DNA of 64,000 nt from positions 1-64,000 of IMG/VR virus record IMGVR_UViG_3300024999_000048. The stretch is one strand, 5' to 3'. This DNA comes from a virus. The position numbers and the translations under genes were made by a program. The notes beneath the pieces were generated by a model. That model made no database searches. It worked only from the letters and a program-made list of their open reading frames with translations, and had not been told where the DNA came from. Below, one piece after another: positions 55,616 through 63,564 of the stretch (positions are counted from its first letter, which is position 1; every line of letters begins with the position of its first letter).

Positions 55616-56920
55616 ATGAGTTATAATGGATACATAACTAAAATTAAAAATATGAGAAAACATTCTAATGCGGATAGACTTCAAGTAGGAGAGTGCTTTG
55701 GTAATTTTGTGATAGTTGGTCTAGATACAAAAGAAGGAGAGTTGGGTTGTTATTTTCCAACAGATGGTAGATTAGGAGTTGAATATTGTCAAGAAAATAA
55801 ATTACTTAGAGAAAGAGATGCTAACGGTAATCAAACAGGTGGATACATGGATGTTGAAAAACGTCAAGTAACTACAATTAATCTTAGGAAAGAAAAATCA
55901 GATGGTTTATTTATGCCATTGAAAAGTCTTGATAAATTTTGTAATATTACTGATCTTAAAGAGGGAGATACAATTACAACTCTTAATGGAGTATTGATTT
56001 GTGAAAAGTATATTCCTAAAGGTAAGAAAAGAAATAATAATCCTACGATACAAGGAAAGAAAAATAAGAAAGTAGAAAAAGATACTTTCCCATTCTTTGC
56101 TGAACATGTTGATACTTCACAGCTTGCTTATAATACGCAACAATTTAGAGAAGGTGATTTGTGTTATATCACTCTAAAAATTCACGGTACATCACAACGC
56201 ACTTCAAATGCAATCAAGGATCAGAAAAAGATTCTTCCATATTGGATACATAAGATTTTGTCGTTTACAAAAATCAAACCTAAATCCAAAAGAACTTGGG
56301 ACTATGTAACAGGTACTAGAAGAGTTATATTAAAAGATTATAATGGTGGATTCTATGGTGACAATGATTTTAGAAAACAATGGCATGATTATTTTGTAGG
56401 CAAATTACATAAAGGAGAATCAATTTATTATGAAGTCGTAGGATATACCAATGGAAATACTACAGTAATGCCAGAATGTAGCAATGCTAAAACAAAAGAT
56501 AAGAAGTTTATTAAAGAATATGGCGAAACTACTAGATTTACATATGGTTGTGGAACAGGACAAAATGATATTTATGTTTATCGTATGACAATGACAAATG
56601 AAGATGGGTTTGTAGTGGAAATGCCTTGGCATCTTGTTAAATTACGCTGTGAACAAATGGGTATTAAATATTGTCCAGAATTTGATAAGTTTGTGTTTAC
56701 AACAAAAGAAGATTTAATGGAGAGAGTTAATAAATATGTTGATGGGGCAGATCCTATTGGTAAGACGCATATTAAAGAGGGCATTGTTGTAAGAATTGAT
56801 AATAAGGAAAAGTTTTCAGCTTATAAACACAAGAGTTTTCATTTTAAAGTATTGGAAGGAATTATTAAATCTGATGATGTTTTAGATATTGAGGAGGAAA
56901 ATAGTGAATACGCTTCATGA
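55616..56920 (+). CDS. RNA ligase with N-terminal OB-like domain, 434 aa
   Basis: Residues 180-420 form a nucleotidyltransferase-type ligase: motif I KIHGTS (K188, AMP-lysine), motif III YYEVVGYT, motif IV KEGIVVRI and motif V region YKHKSFHFKV. The first about 130 residues (LQVGECFGNFVIVGLDTKEG ... CYFPTDGRLG) resemble the OB-type N-terminal domain seen in DraRnl/Rnl5-like ligases. It seals 3'-OH/5'-P RNA ends with ATP. Its gene overlaps the nucleotidyltransferase gene by 17 bases. A start at ATG 55616 follows AGAGAGGG. Confidence 0.85.
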   Translation: MSYNGYITKIKNMRKHSNADRLQVGECFGNFVIVGLDTKEGELGCYFPTDGRLGVEYCQENKLLRERDANGNQTGGYMDVEKRQVTTINLRKEKSDGLFMPLKSLDKFCNITDLKEGDTITTLNGVLICEKYIPKGKKRNNNPTIQGKKNKKVEKDTFPFFAEHVDTSQLAYNTQQFREGDLCYITLKIHGTSQRTSNAIKDQKKILPYWIHKILSFTKIKPKSKRTWDYVTGTRRVILKDYNGGFYGDNDFRKQWHDYFVGKLHKGESIYYEVVGYTNGNTTVMPECSNAKTKDKKFIKEYGETTRFTYGCGTGQNDIYVYRMTMTNEDGFVVEMPWHLVKLRCEQMGIKYCPEFDKFVFTTKEDLMERVNKYVDGADPIGKTHIKEGIVVRIDNKEKFSAYKHKSFHFKVLEGIIKSDDVLDIEEENSEYAS

Positions 56921-57536
56921 ATTAATCAATAATCCTGAAGTATTAAATATCTATCAATATGGCAGTAGGGTATATAGTTGCTTCACAAATGAATCAGATT
57001 ATGATTATGTAATTGTCGTTACGGACGACTATAAAGAATTTGTAGATAATATAGAATTAGGTGACAATCATTTTAATTTTTATAAGCTATCACAATGGAA
57101 AGATATGATTATTAGGAACACAATTGAAACTCTTGAATGTCTATTTGTAGATGAGAAATTTATTATCAAGGAGTCTGTGAAATTTGATATTATAATCAAT
57201 CAAGTTGAGTTAAGAAAATCAATATCTAAAGTATGTTCTAACTCCTATGACAAATGTAGAAAGAAGTTAATAATTGAGAAAGATTTTGCTCCTTATATTG
57301 CTAAGAAAAGTCTTTGGCATTGTATCAGAATATTATTATTTGGCATTCAATGTGCTAAGTATGGAAAGATTGTGGATTATTCTGAAGCAAATAAATATTA
57401 TAATGATATTGTGCTAAATGAAAGCAGTGAATGGGAATATTATAAATCTAATTGGCATGTGTTCTGTAATAATTTGAGAACTGAATTCAGAAAGTATTCA
57501 GAGAAAGAGTGGATCAAGTGGAAAGAAACAAATTAA
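56904..57536 (+). CDS. Pol-beta-type nucleotidyltransferase, 210 aa
   Basis: IYQYGSRVYSC (G20, S21) followed by ESDYDYVIVV (D32, D34) is the catalytic GS...DxD core of pol-beta nucleotidyltransferases. The helical C-terminal half resembles the MNT/HEPN or CCA-type accessory region without a clear signature. GTG 56904 is 7 bases after GAGGAGG. Overlaps with the ligase (17 bases) and the kinase gene (19 bases) imply joint translation and function, perhaps adding nucleotides to repaired RNA ends. Confidence 0.8.
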   Translation: MNTLHELINNPEVLNIYQYGSRVYSCFTNESDYDYVIVVTDDYKEFVDNIELGDNHFNFYKLSQWKDMIIRNTIETLECLFVDEKFIIKESVKFDIIINQVELRKSISKVCSNSYDKCRKKLIIEKDFAPYIAKKSLWHCIRILLFGIQCAKYGKIVDYSEANKYYNDIVLNESSEWEYYKSNWHVFCNNLRTEFRKYSEKEWIKWKETN

Positions 57537-58441
57537 TCATGATGATTGGAATTGTGGCGAGTGGGAAATCATTTTATGCTCAAGAATTAGCACAAAAAGA
57601 AAATGCGGTTATACATTCTTCTGACCAATTAAGAATTGAGTTGTTTGGTGATGTTAATTTTCAGGATAAGAATGGAGAATTATTTGTAGAGTTACACAGA
57701 AGGATTAAAAGTGATTTAAATAAAGGTAAAAATGTACTGTATGACGCTACCAATCTTAATTATAAGAAGCGTAAAGCGTTTCTTGAAGAATTAAAAAAGA
57801 TTGATTGCGTTAAAGAATGTTACTTAGTGGCTACCCCTTATGAGAAATGCTTAGAACAAAACAGACAAAGAGAAAGAAAAGTTCCTGAATTTGTTTTGGA
57901 TAGGATGTATAAGAGTATATTTATACCACAGTTTTATGAAGGGTGGTCGGATATACATATTATATGGAATACAAAGGGCTATAATTTTGATACTAATGAA
58001 TTATTTAATGGTGAAAATGGATTGAATAAAATTGACCAACACAATCCATTTCACACTTTAACTATTGGAAAACATTGTTTAAAATGCTTTCAGATTTGTG
58101 AAGAATTACTTGATGATTTTGAATTAAATATGGCAGCTATGTACCATGACATTGGAAAGAGATATACTAAAGCATTTAAAAACTCTAAGGGTGAAGATAC
58201 TGACACTGCACATTACTATAATCATAATAATGTTTCTGCATATGATAGTCTATTCATTTTTAATAAGCAAGATTTTGATATTGAAACAATTTTACTGATT
58301 ACAAATTACATACAATGGCATATGCAACCTTTCTTCAATAAAGATTCGGAAAAAGCAAAAAATAAGTTTATTAATTTAGTTGGTCAAGAATTTTATGATA
58401 AATTGTTAATTTTGCATGAAGCTGATGTATTGGCAAAATAA
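57518..58441 (+). CDS. Polynucleotide kinase fused to HD phosphohydrolase, 307 aa
   Basis: The P-loop GIVASGKS (residues 11-18) and HSSDQLR..LFGD match the 5'-kinase domain of T4 Pnk-like proteins (about residues 5-150). The second half has FHTL and MYHDIGKRY (H210, D211), an HD-type phosphatase in the position where T4 Pnk carries a HAD phosphatase. Such a fusion could phosphorylate 5'-OH and remove 2',3'-phosphates of cut tRNA. Start GTG 57518 is chosen because the typical kinase N-terminus (MERNKLIMMIGI) begins there. ATG 57539 is possible. Confidence 0.85.
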   Translation: MERNKLIMMIGIVASGKSFYAQELAQKENAVIHSSDQLRIELFGDVNFQDKNGELFVELHRRIKSDLNKGKNVLYDATNLNYKKRKAFLEELKKIDCVKECYLVATPYEKCLEQNRQRERKVPEFVLDRMYKSIFIPQFYEGWSDIHIIWNTKGYNFDTNELFNGENGLNKIDQHNPFHTLTIGKHCLKCFQICEELLDDFELNMAAMYHDIGKRYTKAFKNSKGEDTDTAHYYNHNNVSAYDSLFIFNKQDFDIETILLITNYIQWHMQPFFNKDSEKAKNKFINLVGQEFYDKLLILHEADVLAK

Positions 58442-58520
58442 TCCAACCTTATAACCCTACTGTAACAAGGGTTTCAAAATCAACGATTCCCATTTTGTCC
58501 CATAAAAATCAAATTTTATG
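58441..58520 (+). repeat. C-rich intergenic element, copy C
   Basis: Starts at the stop of the kinase-HD gene. CCAACCTTATAACCCTACT, TTTCAAAATC and CCATAAAAATCAAATTTTA align with copies A and B, with the middle altered (GTAACAAGGG) and a few bases inserted before CCATAAAAATC. Confidence 0.65.
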
Positions 58521-58546
58521 CTTTTTGGAAATTATAAAATAAATAC

Positions 58547-58576
58547 TTGACTTATTATAACTTAATATGATATACT
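58547..58576 (+). promoter_or_regulatory. Promoter of the RlmN-like/NAD+ unit
   Basis: TTGACT (58547-58552), 18-base spacer, TATACT (58571-58576), 32 bases before ATG 58609. It follows element C and opens a three-gene unit closed by the hairpin at 62087. Confidence 0.75.
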
Positions 58577-58608
58577 AAATTGAGAAATAATGTTTAAGGA
58601 GATGTAAA

Positions 58609-59508
58609 ATGGTTAAAAATATTAAATGCTTAGAGAGTTCAGAAGGTAATGTTTGGAAATACATATTTGACTTTGGAGATGCTATTGCCGAGGCCGTACT
58701 TTATCGCTATGGAACATTCGAAGAACGAACTGTAATATGTTGCTCTGTGCAGTCTGGATGCCCTGTAGGATGCCAATTCTGCGGTACTGGTAAGCATTTT
58801 GTTCGTAATCTTACTGTAGATGAGATTGTTGGTCAAATTGAATATATACTTAAGGACAAGAATATAGAATCTATTAATACCACTTGTGAAAAGTTTCAAA
58901 TTATGTTTATGAGTATGGGCGAACCAATGCTTAACTGGTATAATGTGAAATATAGTATTCTCCAAATGTATCATGGTTTAAGATGGGGAAATGCTCAATA
59001 TTTGATTTCTACCATTGGAGTAAATGATGATGAGGTTTTTGGTGGATTAATTGAATTATCTAAAGCTGTTCCAAACGTAGGTCTACAATTCTCTATTCAT
59101 CGTGGTTATGAAACAATGAGAGATATCTTAATTCCATTTAAAAATAAAATGAGTTTGAGAAAATTACGTGATGCTGGTATCATATGGTCTGAAGCTACAG
59201 GTAGAAAGGTATTTCTTAATTATTGTGTAACTGATGAGAATTCTTCATTAGATGAACTTGGAAGATTAAAAGATTTATTTACTTCACATAGATTCAATTT
59301 TACATTTAGCACAGTTTGTACAGCAGATGAAACTATGAAACAAGTTGGAATTAGAGATTTAAGTAAGATAGAAAAGGTGGCAGAATCATTTAGTATTGAT
59401 GGATATAATACAAGAGTATTTAATCCTGCAGGTCAAGATGACATTGGAGGTGGTTGTGGTCAATTGTGGTATGTTCAAGAATGGTTAAGTAAATATGAAA
59501 ATAAATAA
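58609..59508 (+). CDS. RlmN/Cfr-like radical SAM methyltransferase without N-terminal domain, 299 aa
   Basis: CPVGCQFC (C51, C55, C58) binds the cluster. C44, seven residues before it, matches the E. coli RlmN Cys118 position, and C283 in GGGCGQLW matches the methyl-carrying Cys355 (the ACGQL motif), so the complete C-methylation apparatus is present. MSMGEPMLNW fits the SAM site. The protein lacks the N-terminal rRNA-binding domain of RlmN/Cfr (about 85 residues), so the RNA or other target may differ. TAAGGAG precedes ATG 58609. It is the first gene of the NAD+ unit. Confidence 0.85.
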   Translation: MVKNIKCLESSEGNVWKYIFDFGDAIAEAVLYRYGTFEERTVICCSVQSGCPVGCQFCGTGKHFVRNLTVDEIVGQIEYILKDKNIESINTTCEKFQIMFMSMGEPMLNWYNVKYSILQMYHGLRWGNAQYLISTIGVNDDEVFGGLIELSKAVPNVGLQFSIHRGYETMRDILIPFKNKMSLRKLRDAGIIWSEATGRKVFLNYCVTDENSSLDELGRLKDLFTSHRFNFTFSTVCTADETMKQVGIRDLSKIEKVAESFSIDGYNTRVFNPAGQDDIGGGCGQLWYVQEWLSKYENK

Positions 59509-59526
59509 ATTATAGAAGGTGATAAA

Positions 59527-60357
59527 TTGATTTGGTTAAACGACACGTTATTAGATTTCACCACATTCCCAAATGGGGAAACAAAAATCAATGAACAACA
59601 AATTAATAAAATTTTAGGAGGTGTTAATAATTCATTAACTACATTTAAATATCAATCAGATGCAGATTTGATTAAGTTATTATTCCTAAAGAAATACCTA
59701 GATCAATTAAAAGTAAAATCTGATCTACATATTATGTACATGCCATATAGTAGAATGGATAGATCGGAAGGAGGTTCAGCATTCACACTAAAATATATTG
59801 CAGAATTTATTAATGGTTTAGGATTTGATTATATTCACGTATTAGAACCACATTCTAATGTAACTCCTGCATTATTAAATAATTGTAAAACTAGATTCTT
59901 GTCTGTTGATATATTTTATGATATTAAAGACAAAATTAATTTCAATAATGATACTGATTATGTGTATTATCCTGATGCCGGAGCAGAGAAACGTTATAGT
60001 AAAATGATTGCTGTTCCTAATCAATTAGTAGGATTTAAACACAGAGATTTTAAAACAGGTAAAATTACTAGTCTTCAAGTTTTTGGAGATGTTAAGAAAA
60101 AAGGATTTAAAGTGGTTATGGTAGATGACTTGAGTAGTTACGGAGGTACATTTATCTTAGGAGCAAAACAACTTAGAGAGCTTGGTGCTTCAGAGATTTA
60201 TCTTGTTGTTGGACATTGTGAAGAATCAATTTATAAAGGTGATATATTTAAGACAGATTTAATTGATAAAGTTTTCACTACTGATACTATTATGAATGAA
60301 TCTTTAAATAATAAAATTGAAGTATATAAAATTATGAATAAGAAAGAGGCAAAATAA
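59527..60357 (+). CDS. Prs-like phosphoribosyl/ADP-ribosyl pyrophosphate synthetase (Adps candidate), 276 aa
   Basis: PYSRMDRSEGG, EPHSN, YPDAGAEKRYS and the phosphoribosyl loop VMVDDLSSYGGTF identify the Prs family, which transfers pyrophosphate from ATP to a ribose 1-position. Phage homologues paired with a NAMPT-like gene can be Adps of the NARP1 pathway, which makes ADP-ribose-pyrophosphate from ADP-ribose. The neighbour, one base away, is such a NAMPT-like gene. Sequence alone does not fix ribose-5-phosphate versus ADP-ribose use. TTG 59527 after GAAGGTG. Confidence 0.8.
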   Translation: MIWLNDTLLDFTTFPNGETKINEQQINKILGGVNNSLTTFKYQSDADLIKLLFLKKYLDQLKVKSDLHIMYMPYSRMDRSEGGSAFTLKYIAEFINGLGFDYIHVLEPHSNVTPALLNNCKTRFLSVDIFYDIKDKINFNNDTDYVYYPDAGAEKRYSKMIAVPNQLVGFKHRDFKTGKITSLQVFGDVKKKGFKVVMVDDLSSYGGTFILGAKQLRELGASEIYLVVGHCEESIYKGDIFKTDLIDKVFTTDTIMNESLNNKIEVYKIMNKKEAK

Positions 60358-60358
60358 T

Positions 60359-62068
60359 ATGAAAACAAATCCATTGTTAATGACAGATGCTTATAAAATT
60401 AGCCACCTCATTATGAGTGAAAAAGGTACAGAGAAAATCTATTCTACATTTACACCAAGACATTCAAGAATTGAAGGAATTAATGAAGTAGTATTCTTTG
60501 GATTACAAGGATTTATCAAGGATTATTTAATTGAAAATTTCAATGAAAATTTCTTCAATATGGATAAAGGAACTGTAATTGCAGATTATAAAAGAATCAT
60601 TAAGAATTCATTAGGAGATAATTGTGCTGATACTTCTCATATCGAAGCATTACATGATCTAGGATATTTACCTATTAAAATTAAAGCGGTAAAAGAAGGT
60701 ACCCTTATTCCAATGAAAGTTCCTGTATTTACAATTGAAAATACTCAAAAAGAATTCTATTGGTTGACAAATTTTTTAGAAACATTGATTTCTGCAAATA
60801 TGTGGAAAGTAATTACTGCTACAACAATTGTAAAGAAATATAGAGATATTTGTGAAAAATGGGCTGAGAAAACATGTGATAGTAAAGATCATATTCAATG
60901 GCAATGTCATAATTTTAGTTATAGAGGAATGAGTGGTCATGAAGATGCAGTTACTACAGGTGCAGGACATTTGCTGTATTTTACTGGAACAGATACTTTG
61001 CCAAGTATTCAGTATTTAGAACAATATTATGGCGCGAATGTAGAGAATGACCTTATTGGTGCAAGCGTTCTCGCCACGGAACATAGTATTCAATGTGGAT
61101 ATCAAGACGATCTGAGATATTTTAAGAGAATGATTACAGAAGTGGCTCCTAGCGGTATTGTTAGTATAGTTAGTGATGGATACGATTATTTCAATGTTCT
61201 TGGTAATATTTTACCTACACTAAAAGATGATATTATGAGTAGAGATGGTAAGACCGTCATTCGTCCTGACAGTGGCTCTCCAGTGAAAATTATTTGTGGG
61301 AATGTGATTGTTGAAGATTTAACCAATGAAGAATATTGTGATAATCTGGAAGATTGCAAGGAAATTATGTTGGAGAGAATGGTTGACGATATAAGAAATT
61401 ATACACCTCATGGAGAACATGGTATTTCTAGGCAAGATGCTATTTTTAAATTTCAAGATAAGCATTATGAAATTGTTATTGAAATTGATTGGAATAGACA
61501 TGACAAACAATATTATTATATTGATGGTGCTAATGTTTACATTTGTAAGGAAGCAGAGTTAACCTTAGAGCAAAAAGGTTCTGTAGAATCTCTGTGGGAT
61601 ACCTTTGGAGGTACTATTAATAGTAAAGGATATAAGGTATTAGATAGTCATATCGGAATTATTTATGGCGATAGCATTAGTCCAGAAATTGCTGAAGAAA
61701 CTTTCAAACAATTAGAAGCAAAAGGATTCTCTTCTGAAAACATCGTATATGGAGTTGGAAGTTATTCTTTGGGTTATCACACCAGAGATACATTTTCGAT
61801 GGCTTTAAAGGCCACTTACACGGTTATTGATGGAAAAGAGAAATTCATCTTTAAAGATCCTAAAACTGATATTGGTGGAATTAAAAAATCTCAAAGAGGT
61901 ATGGTTTCTGTGTTACAAGATCCTGATGATGGAGAAATATTTCTTATAGACAGATTAAATGCAGAGAAAAGAGATAATTATAATGGTCGTGATTTACTTG
62001 AAGATGTATTTATTGATGGGAAATTAGTAAGAGATGAAAGTTTAGCGGAAATTAGAGCAAGAGTTTAA
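60359..62068 (+). CDS. NAMPT-like nicotinamide transferase (Namat candidate), 569 aa
   Basis: LLMTDAYKISHL, TFTPRHSR, YRGMSGHEDA, ATEHS and VIRPDSGSP follow the NAMPT/NadV family, which joins nicotinamide to a ribosyl pyrophosphate. At 569 residues it is longer than NAMPT (about 470-490), mainly from an insertion of roughly 90 residues after RPDSGSPVKIIC, before the SKGYKVLDSHIGIIYGD segment. Beside the Prs-like gene it fits Namat of NARP1 (ADP-ribose-pyrophosphate plus nicotinamide to NAD+) or plain NMN synthesis. A terminator follows 18 bases after the stop. Confidence 0.85.
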   Translation: MKTNPLLMTDAYKISHLIMSEKGTEKIYSTFTPRHSRIEGINEVVFFGLQGFIKDYLIENFNENFFNMDKGTVIADYKRIIKNSLGDNCADTSHIEALHDLGYLPIKIKAVKEGTLIPMKVPVFTIENTQKEFYWLTNFLETLISANMWKVITATTIVKKYRDICEKWAEKTCDSKDHIQWQCHNFSYRGMSGHEDAVTTGAGHLLYFTGTDTLPSIQYLEQYYGANVENDLIGASVLATEHSIQCGYQDDLRYFKRMITEVAPSGIVSIVSDGYDYFNVLGNILPTLKDDIMSRDGKTVIRPDSGSPVKIICGNVIVEDLTNEEYCDNLEDCKEIMLERMVDDIRNYTPHGEHGISRQDAIFKFQDKHYEIVIEIDWNRHDKQYYYIDGANVYICKEAELTLEQKGSVESLWDTFGGTINSKGYKVLDSHIGIIYGDSISPEIAEETFKQLEAKGFSSENIVYGVGSYSLGYHTRDTFSMALKATYTVIDGKEKFIFKDPKTDIGGIKKSQRGMVSVLQDPDDGEIFLIDRLNAEKRDNYNGRDLLEDVFIDGKLVRDESLAEIRARV

Positions 62069-62086
62069 AATAAGAGGATAAGATTG

Positions 62087-62123
62087 GATTCTGAAAGTAT
62101 ATTAATATTTTGCTTTCAGAATC
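62087..62123 (+). terminator. Terminator-like hairpin ending the NAD+ unit
   Basis: Perfect 11-bp stem GATTCTGAAAG/CTTTCAGAATC with a 15-base loop, closing the operon that starts at 58547. It is followed by TAAAATCC rather than a T-run. Confidence 0.65.
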
Positions 62124-62154
62124 TAAAATCCAAATATTAAGGAGGCCAATACCT

Positions 62155-62217
62155 ATGGAAGAACTTGATATCTTTAGTGTTAGCATGAAGAAAATAGAAG
62201 GAACTAAAAATTATTAA
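62155..62217 (+). CDS. Possible 20-residue peptide
   Basis: AAGGAGG precedes ATG 62155 (MEELDIFSVSMKKIEGTKNY). A strong ribosome site supports it. Function unknown. Confidence 0.45.
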   Translation: MEELDIFSVSMKKIEGTKNY

Positions 62218-62236
62218 TCAAGGGGATTTAAATTTT

Positions 62237-62470
62237 ATGAATTGGAATATTAATTTTTGTTCGAAGAAAGAGGATTTTGATTATTGTCAAAATAATTGCA
62301 ATAAAACATGTCCTACTGTATCAAATTTCTGGTATGGGCATATTATAAATCCATTAATTAATTTATGGATGACTATCCAAAACAGATTTACTAAATGTGA
62401 TAAATTACCTACTAAATGTTCGTTTTTGTTTTGTAAAAAGTATTGTTCTTTACATAGGAGATGCAAGTGA
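62237..62470 (+). CDS. Cys-rich protein, 77 aa
   Basis: ATG 62237, with AAGGGG upstream. Ten cysteines spread over both halves (CSKKEDFDYCQNNCNKTC ... KCSFLFCKKYCSLHRRC) around a hydrophobic middle. It could be a metal protein or a disulfide-rich peptide. Overlaps the leader of the next gene. Confidence 0.7.
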   Translation: MNWNINFCSKKEDFDYCQNNCNKTCPTVSNFWYGHIINPLINLWMTIQNRFTKCDKLPTKCSFLFCKKYCSLHRRCK

Positions 62471-62493
62471 AAATACGAAAGAAGGTAAACAAT

Positions 62494-62673
62494 ATGTTTT
62501 ACGTCAAAAGCAAGAAACCTGAATCATGTTGTGATGAAGTATCAGGAACTCGTACAAAGAAAATAGTTTATGATATTCAATATAAGCGTGGTTATCCATT
62601 CTTTACTTTTTATGAGAACGGACAATGGATTACTAGAAGTGCAAAATATTATGAACCAGTAATTCAATCATAG
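62494..62673 (+). CDS. Small protein, 59 aa
   Basis: The start is ATG 62494, after GAAAGAAGG. An in-frame ATG 62461 is inside the previous gene. MFYVKSKKPESCCDEVSGTR, then a beta-rich part. Unknown. Confidence 0.7.
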   Translation: MFYVKSKKPESCCDEVSGTRTKKIVYDIQYKRGYPFFTFYENGQWITRSAKYYEPVIQS

Positions 62674-62711
62674 AGTTATTTAGAAGGAATTCATAAAGGA
62701 GAATTGATTTC

Positions 62712-62918
62712 ATGAAAGATATTTTTAATTTTGAATTAGATGAAAAGAATAAAAAGCGTTTTTCTCATTGTGATTTTGTATTCAAAGCAGAGAAGGAAAA
62801 TGATGGAAAATATAAAGTTACTTGGATTGAAGATGGAGAATTAGAGCAGTCATCTATAGAAGAAAAGAGAATGAAACATGGATTAGATGAAGGTTATTGG
62901 GTTATAAAACAAGACTAA
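62712..62918 (+). CDS. Unknown protein, 68 aa
   Basis: ATG 62712 after AAAGGAG. MKDIFNFELDEKNKKRFSHC, Lys/Glu-rich, alpha/beta. Unknown. Confidence 0.75.
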   Translation: MKDIFNFELDEKNKKRFSHCDFVFKAEKENDGKYKVTWIEDGELEQSSIEEKRMKHGLDEGYWVIKQD

Positions 62919-62939
62919 TTAAAAGAAAGGATAATAAAT

Positions 62940-63170
62940 ATGAAAGAAATACCAAATTGTAGAATATGTCAATTAAAATGTTGTGGATGCGAAAGTTATG
63001 ACACTTGCTTAATGCGTAAAGGTGAGAATGGTCATAAAATAGAAGATTGCACATTAATGGCTAGTAAATATTATTTGCTTACTGAGTATTTAAGTTATGA
63101 GAAAGGTTTAAATATGAGATTATGTAATTACGATGTGGTGTGTAAAAGTTTAGTGGAAGCATGGAATTAG
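62940..63170 (+). CDS. Cys-rich protein, 76 aa
   Basis: ATG 62940 after AAGAAAGG. NCRICQLKCCGCESYDTCLM gives six cysteines in 17 residues, then a CTLMASKYYLLTEYL helix. Probably a small metal-binding fold. Unknown function. Confidence 0.75.
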   Translation: MKEIPNCRICQLKCCGCESYDTCLMRKGENGHKIEDCTLMASKYYLLTEYLSYEKGLNMRLCNYDVVCKSLVEAWN

Positions 63171-63186
63171 GAAGGAGAAATGTAAT

Positions 63187-63519
63187 ATGGAAGATGAAAT
63201 AGTGGAGTATTTTATTGTTAATAGTGAATTAAATATGTCTGCTGGTAAGGTGTGCGCTCAAATAGGCCATGTGGCGACGATAATTGCAGTAGATTATTGT
63301 GATCAAGATATCTTTTGGAAGTGGTATCAAAAAGATCAGAAGAAAATAATTTTACGTGGTGAACAAAAGGATTTAGAGAAATTAATTGATGCAGGATTCT
63401 ATTATATTAGAGATAATGGGTGCAATGAAGTAGAAAAAGGGTCATTGACCTGTGTAGGACTTGAACCTATGTTAAAAAGTGAAGCACAGAAATTTGTGAA
63501 GAGATTACAATTGTATTAG
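63187..63519 (+). CDS. pth2: Peptidyl-tRNA hydrolase, Pth2 family, 110 aa
   Basis: FIVNSELNMSAGKVCAQIGH is the Pth2 signature (D/E-L-x-M-x2-GK-x2-AQ-x2-HA), and KIILRGEQKDLEKLI and GLEPMLKSE follow the family. Pth2 frees tRNA from peptidyl-tRNA by ester hydrolysis. It is typical of archaea and eukaryotes and found in some bacteria and phages. In this region it extends the tRNA maintenance theme. AAGGAGAAATG precedes ATG 63187. Confidence 0.9.
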   Translation: MEDEIVEYFIVNSELNMSAGKVCAQIGHVATIIAVDYCDQDIFWKWYQKDQKKIILRGEQKDLEKLIDAGFYYIRDNGCNEVEKGSLTCVGLEPMLKSEAQKFVKRLQLY

Positions 63520-63564
63520 ATTCCCAGAAAAGAATAGTTTTAAAGGCAAGAAAGGACAACAAAA

